Assembly: GCA_022701925.1 (NCBI GenBank)
Contig: JAKONM010000054.1
Span: forward strand, 1-14,886
DNA length: 14,886 bases
Direction: 5' to 3'
DNA from: Microbacteriaceae bacterium
Lineage (GTDB): Bacteria > Actinomycetota > Actinomycetes > Actinomycetales > Microbacteriaceae
In this document: one piece after another, positions 13,308-14,886 of the stretch
Numbering within the stretch: position 1 is the stretch's first letter
How the letters are laid out: each line of letters begins with the position of its first letter
Made by a program: the position numbers and the translations under genes
The notes under the pieces: generated by a model
The model's database searches: none
The model's input: only the letters and a program-made list of their open reading frames with translations
Told to the model about the DNA's origin: nothing

Positions 13308-13985
13308 TCAGGAGGGCGGGAGCGGCCGGTCGGCCGCGCCCGCCCTCTCGTCGTCCCCGGCGCCCCGGTGCTCGAGGCGGTGCAGCAGCTTCTTGCCCCC
13401 GGTCACGGCGACGAGGAACAGCACCAGCCCGCCCAGCACGATCCAGCCCGCCGAGTGGAACTCCTGCACGAGCGTGCGGTACGAGGATCCGGCGACCGTG
13501 CCGACGGACACGTAGACCAGCGCCCAGAGCACGCAGGCGGGCGCGGTCCAGGCCATGAACCGCCGGTAGGGGAAGCCGCTCGCCCCGGCCGTGACGGGCA
13601 TCAGCGCGTGCATCACCGGCAGGAAGCGGCTGATGAAGACCGCCCAGCCGCCCCGGCGGTCCATCCAGCGCTCGGCCCGCAGGACGTGCCGCTCGCCCAG
13701 CCGCGCGCCGAGGCGGCTCATGCGGAGCCGGGGACCGAACCAGCGGCCGATCGCGTAACCGACGCTCTCGCCGCCGAGCGCGCCGAGCACGACCGCGACG
13801 AGCAGCAGCGACCAGTCCAGCCAGCCCCGGTTGCCGCTGGCGGTGAGCAGCACGATCGTGTCGCCGGGCACCACCAGGCCGACGAACAGCGAGGTCTCGG
13901 CGAAGATGCCGCCGAAGGCGATCAGGAAGCGCCAGGCGCCGAGGCCCGCGATGCCGTCCAGCAGGGCGAGCAGCCAGGCGTTCAG
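13308..13985 (-). CDS. DedA-family membrane protein, probable CTG start
   Basis: A 225-residue membrane protein of the DedA/SNARE-associated family, implicated in lipid-carrier flipping and envelope homeostasis. Key residues: Glu30 and Asp42 in FAETSLFVGLVVPGDT, with the same 12-residue spacing as the essential E39/D51 of E. coli YqjA. The family segment GGESVGYAIGRWFGPR follows, then ISRFLPVMHALMPVTAG. There Arg120 matches essential R130, but His126 stands at the place of R136. The frame is open further upstream but has no ATG, GTG or TTG near the family N-terminus. The CTG at 13985 follows an AGGAGAGGGAG ribosome-binding site at good spacing and gives (M)NAWLLALLDG, which fits the family. 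The gene is divergent from leuS and convergent with the importer operon; its last codons form half of a terminator hairpin. Confidence 0.87.
   Translation of the reverse strand: MNAWLLALLDGIAGLGAWRFLIAFGGIFAETSLFVGLVVPGDTIVLLTASGNRGWLDWSLLLVAVVLGALGGESVGYAIGRWFGPRLRMSRLGARLGERHVLRAERWMDRRGGWAVFISRFLPVMHALMPVTAGASGFPYRRFMAWTAPACVLWALVYVSVGTVAGSSYRTLVQEFHSAGWIVLGGLVLFLVAVTGGKKLLHRLEHRGAGDDERAGAADRPLPPS
13312..13347. terminator. Hairpin between importer operon and dedA (bidirectional terminator)
   Basis: GAGGGCGGG (13312-13320) pairs with CCCGCCCTC (13339-13347). After one mismatch, GCGGCC (13322-13327) pairs with GGCCGC (13332-13337) around a four-base loop. It begins 15 bases after the lipoprotein stop and lies inside the last codons of the convergent dedA gene. 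There is no T-tract. Confidence 0.65.
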
Positions 13986-14015
13986 GTCGTGCTCCCTCTC
14001 CTCGGCGAGGTCTTC

Positions 14016-14021
14016 AGGGTA
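14016..14021 (-). promoter_or_regulatory. Putative -10 box for dedA
   Basis: TACCCT on the minus strand. Transcription would begin near 14009, giving a leader of about 24 bases that contains the GGAGAGGGAG ribosome-binding site before the CTG start at 13985. No good -35 is seen. Confidence 0.4.
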
Positions 14022-14033
14022 GGCGCCGCCCCG

Positions 14034-14039
14034 TACGCT
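14034..14039 (+). promoter_or_regulatory. Putative -10 box for leuS
   Basis: TACGCT on the plus strand, 39 bases before the leuS ATG. A poor -35 candidate TCTTCA (14011-14016) is 17 bases upstream. The leader is too short for a T-box. Confidence 0.4.
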
Positions 14040-14078
14040 TGAGGGCTGTCCGCTGCACGCTCCCCCTGAGGATCCCCA

Positions 14079-14886
14079 ATGCCCGAACTGAGCCCCGACG
14101 AGCTGCCGACCTTCGAGCAGCTGCAGGAGAAGTGGCAGCCGATCTGGCGGCAGGGCGACTTCTTCCGCACGGACGCGGCGGGAGACACCCGCCCGCGCAA
14201 GTACATCCTCGACATGTTCCCGTACCCCTCCGGGGACCTGCACATGGGGCACGCGGAGGCCTTCGCGTTCGGCGACATCGTCGCCCGCTACTGGCGCCAG
14301 CGCGGCTTCAACGTGCTGCACCCGATCGGCTGGGACTCGTTCGGCCTGCCCGCCGAGAACGCCGCGATCAAGCGGGGCGGCGACCCGAAGGAGTGGACCT
14401 ACTCCAACATCGCGGAGCAGAAGGCGTCGTTCGAGCGCTACGGCGTCAGCTTCGACTGGAGCCGCGAGCTGCACACCAGCGATCCCGAGTACTACAAGTG
14501 GAACCAGTGGCTGTTCCTGCAGCTGTACAAGAAGGGCCTGGCCTACCGGAAGGACAGCTGGGTCAACTGGGACCCGGTGGACCAGACGGTGCTGGCGAAC
14601 GAGCAGGTGCTGCCCGACGGCACCAGCGAGCGCAGCGGCGCGATGGTCGAGAAGAAGAAGCTGACCCAGTGGTACTTCCGCATCACGGAGTACGCGGACC
14701 GGCTGCTGGACGACCTGAAGCAGCTGGAGGGCACCTGGCCGTCCAAGGTCATCGCGATGCAGCGCAACTGGATCGGCCGCAGCAACGGGGCCGAGGTCGA
14801 CTTCCAGGTGGAGGGCCGCGAGGGCGCCATCGCCGTCTTCACGACCCGTCCCGACACCCTGTACGGCGCGACCTACATGGTCGTGG
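14079..14886 (+). CDS. leuS: Leucyl-tRNA synthetase, N-terminal part (cut by window edge)
   Basis: The first 269 codons of leucyl-tRNA synthetase, which charges tRNA-Leu in the cytoplasm. The class I HIGH motif is HMGH in DMFPYPSGDLHMGHAEAF, followed by HPIGWDSFGLPAENAAIK, KWNQWLFLQLYKKGLAYRK and VDQTVLANEQV. MQRNWIGRSNGAEV and FTTRPDTLYGATY mark the start of the editing (CP1) domain, and the frame leaves the window there. The zinc-ribbon cysteines found in some LeuRS are absent (NWDPVDQT, SERSGAM). This resembles Microbacteriaceae LeuRS rather than the longer mycobacterial form, as far as I can recall. The ATG at 14079 is preceded by a GAGGA ribosome-binding site at good spacing. No sign of damage in the visible part. 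Confidence 0.95.
   Translation, partial: MPELSPDELPTFEQLQEKWQPIWRQGDFFRTDAAGDTRPRKYILDMFPYPSGDLHMGHAEAFAFGDIVARYWRQRGFNVLHPIGWDSFGLPAENAAIKRGGDPKEWTYSNIAEQKASFERYGVSFDWSRELHTSDPEYYKWNQWLFLQLYKKGLAYRKDSWVNWDPVDQTVLANEQVLPDGTSERSGAMVEKKKLTQWYFRITEYADRLLDDLKQLEGTWPSKVIAMQRNWIGRSNGAEVDFQVEGREGAIAVFTTRPDTLYGATYMVV

Noticed and set aside
1..14886. CRISPR arrays, insertion sequences, toxin-antitoxin or defence genes
   Set aside because: No regularly spaced repeats, transposase motifs or recognised defence families were seen on either strand. The only mobile-element sign is the integrase/excisionase pair.

Overview
The window is very GC-rich, dense with genes, and uses many GTG starts. The partial LeuRS at the right edge is of the short type, with a HMGH signature and an NWDPVDQT segment, that I associate with Microbacteriaceae. 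I read the organism as a high-GC actinobacterium, most likely Microbacteriaceae. This is a family-level inference; I cannot name a species.

Layout. (1) 1-1023: one end of an integrative element. A tyrosine integrase (cut by the window edge) and a small excisionase overlap by ATGA and lie just past the 3' end of a tRNA-Ala(GGC). (2) 1083-4948, minus strand: an aldonolactone-oxidase-type flavoprotein, an acyl-CoA-dehydrogenase-like flavoprotein (GTGA overlap) and an MFS/DHA2 exporter with its own apparent promoter. (3) 5038-8654: a carbon/formaldehyde block. It holds a divergent glucose-6-phosphate-dehydrogenase-family gene, a LuxR-type regulator carrying a degenerate histidine-kinase-like ATPase domain, and the ribulose-monophosphate pair 6-phospho-3-hexuloisomerase (PHI) and 3-hexulose-6-phosphate synthase (HPS). 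The regulator and PHI are divergent and share a 101-bp gap with a symmetrical repeat. (4) 8728-9717: an App1-type phosphatase. (5) 9953-13297: a four-gene osmoprotectant ABC importer (ATPase, two permeases, lipoprotein) with one-base or few-base junctions. (6) 13308-13985: a DedA membrane protein with a probable CTG start, divergent from (7) leuS, which runs off the right edge.

How they work together. HPS and PHI would fix formaldehyde onto ribulose 5-phosphate and return fructose 6-phosphate. A G6PD next door could close a dissimilatory ribulose-monophosphate cycle. However, this G6PD homologue lacks all three conserved lysines used for the phosphorylated substrate, so its substrate is in doubt. 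The transporter operon is complete, but its ATPase has Asn in place of the Walker A Lys through a single unusual AAT codon, so as written it should not hydrolyse ATP normally. Several start codons lie 6-7 bases after a TAnnnT box, which suggests leaderless transcripts. The three convergent gene junctions all carry GC-rich hairpins. No stretch over 300 bases lacks a gene; the longest gap, 789-947, holds the tRNA terminator. I saw no CRISPR array, insertion sequence or replication origin.
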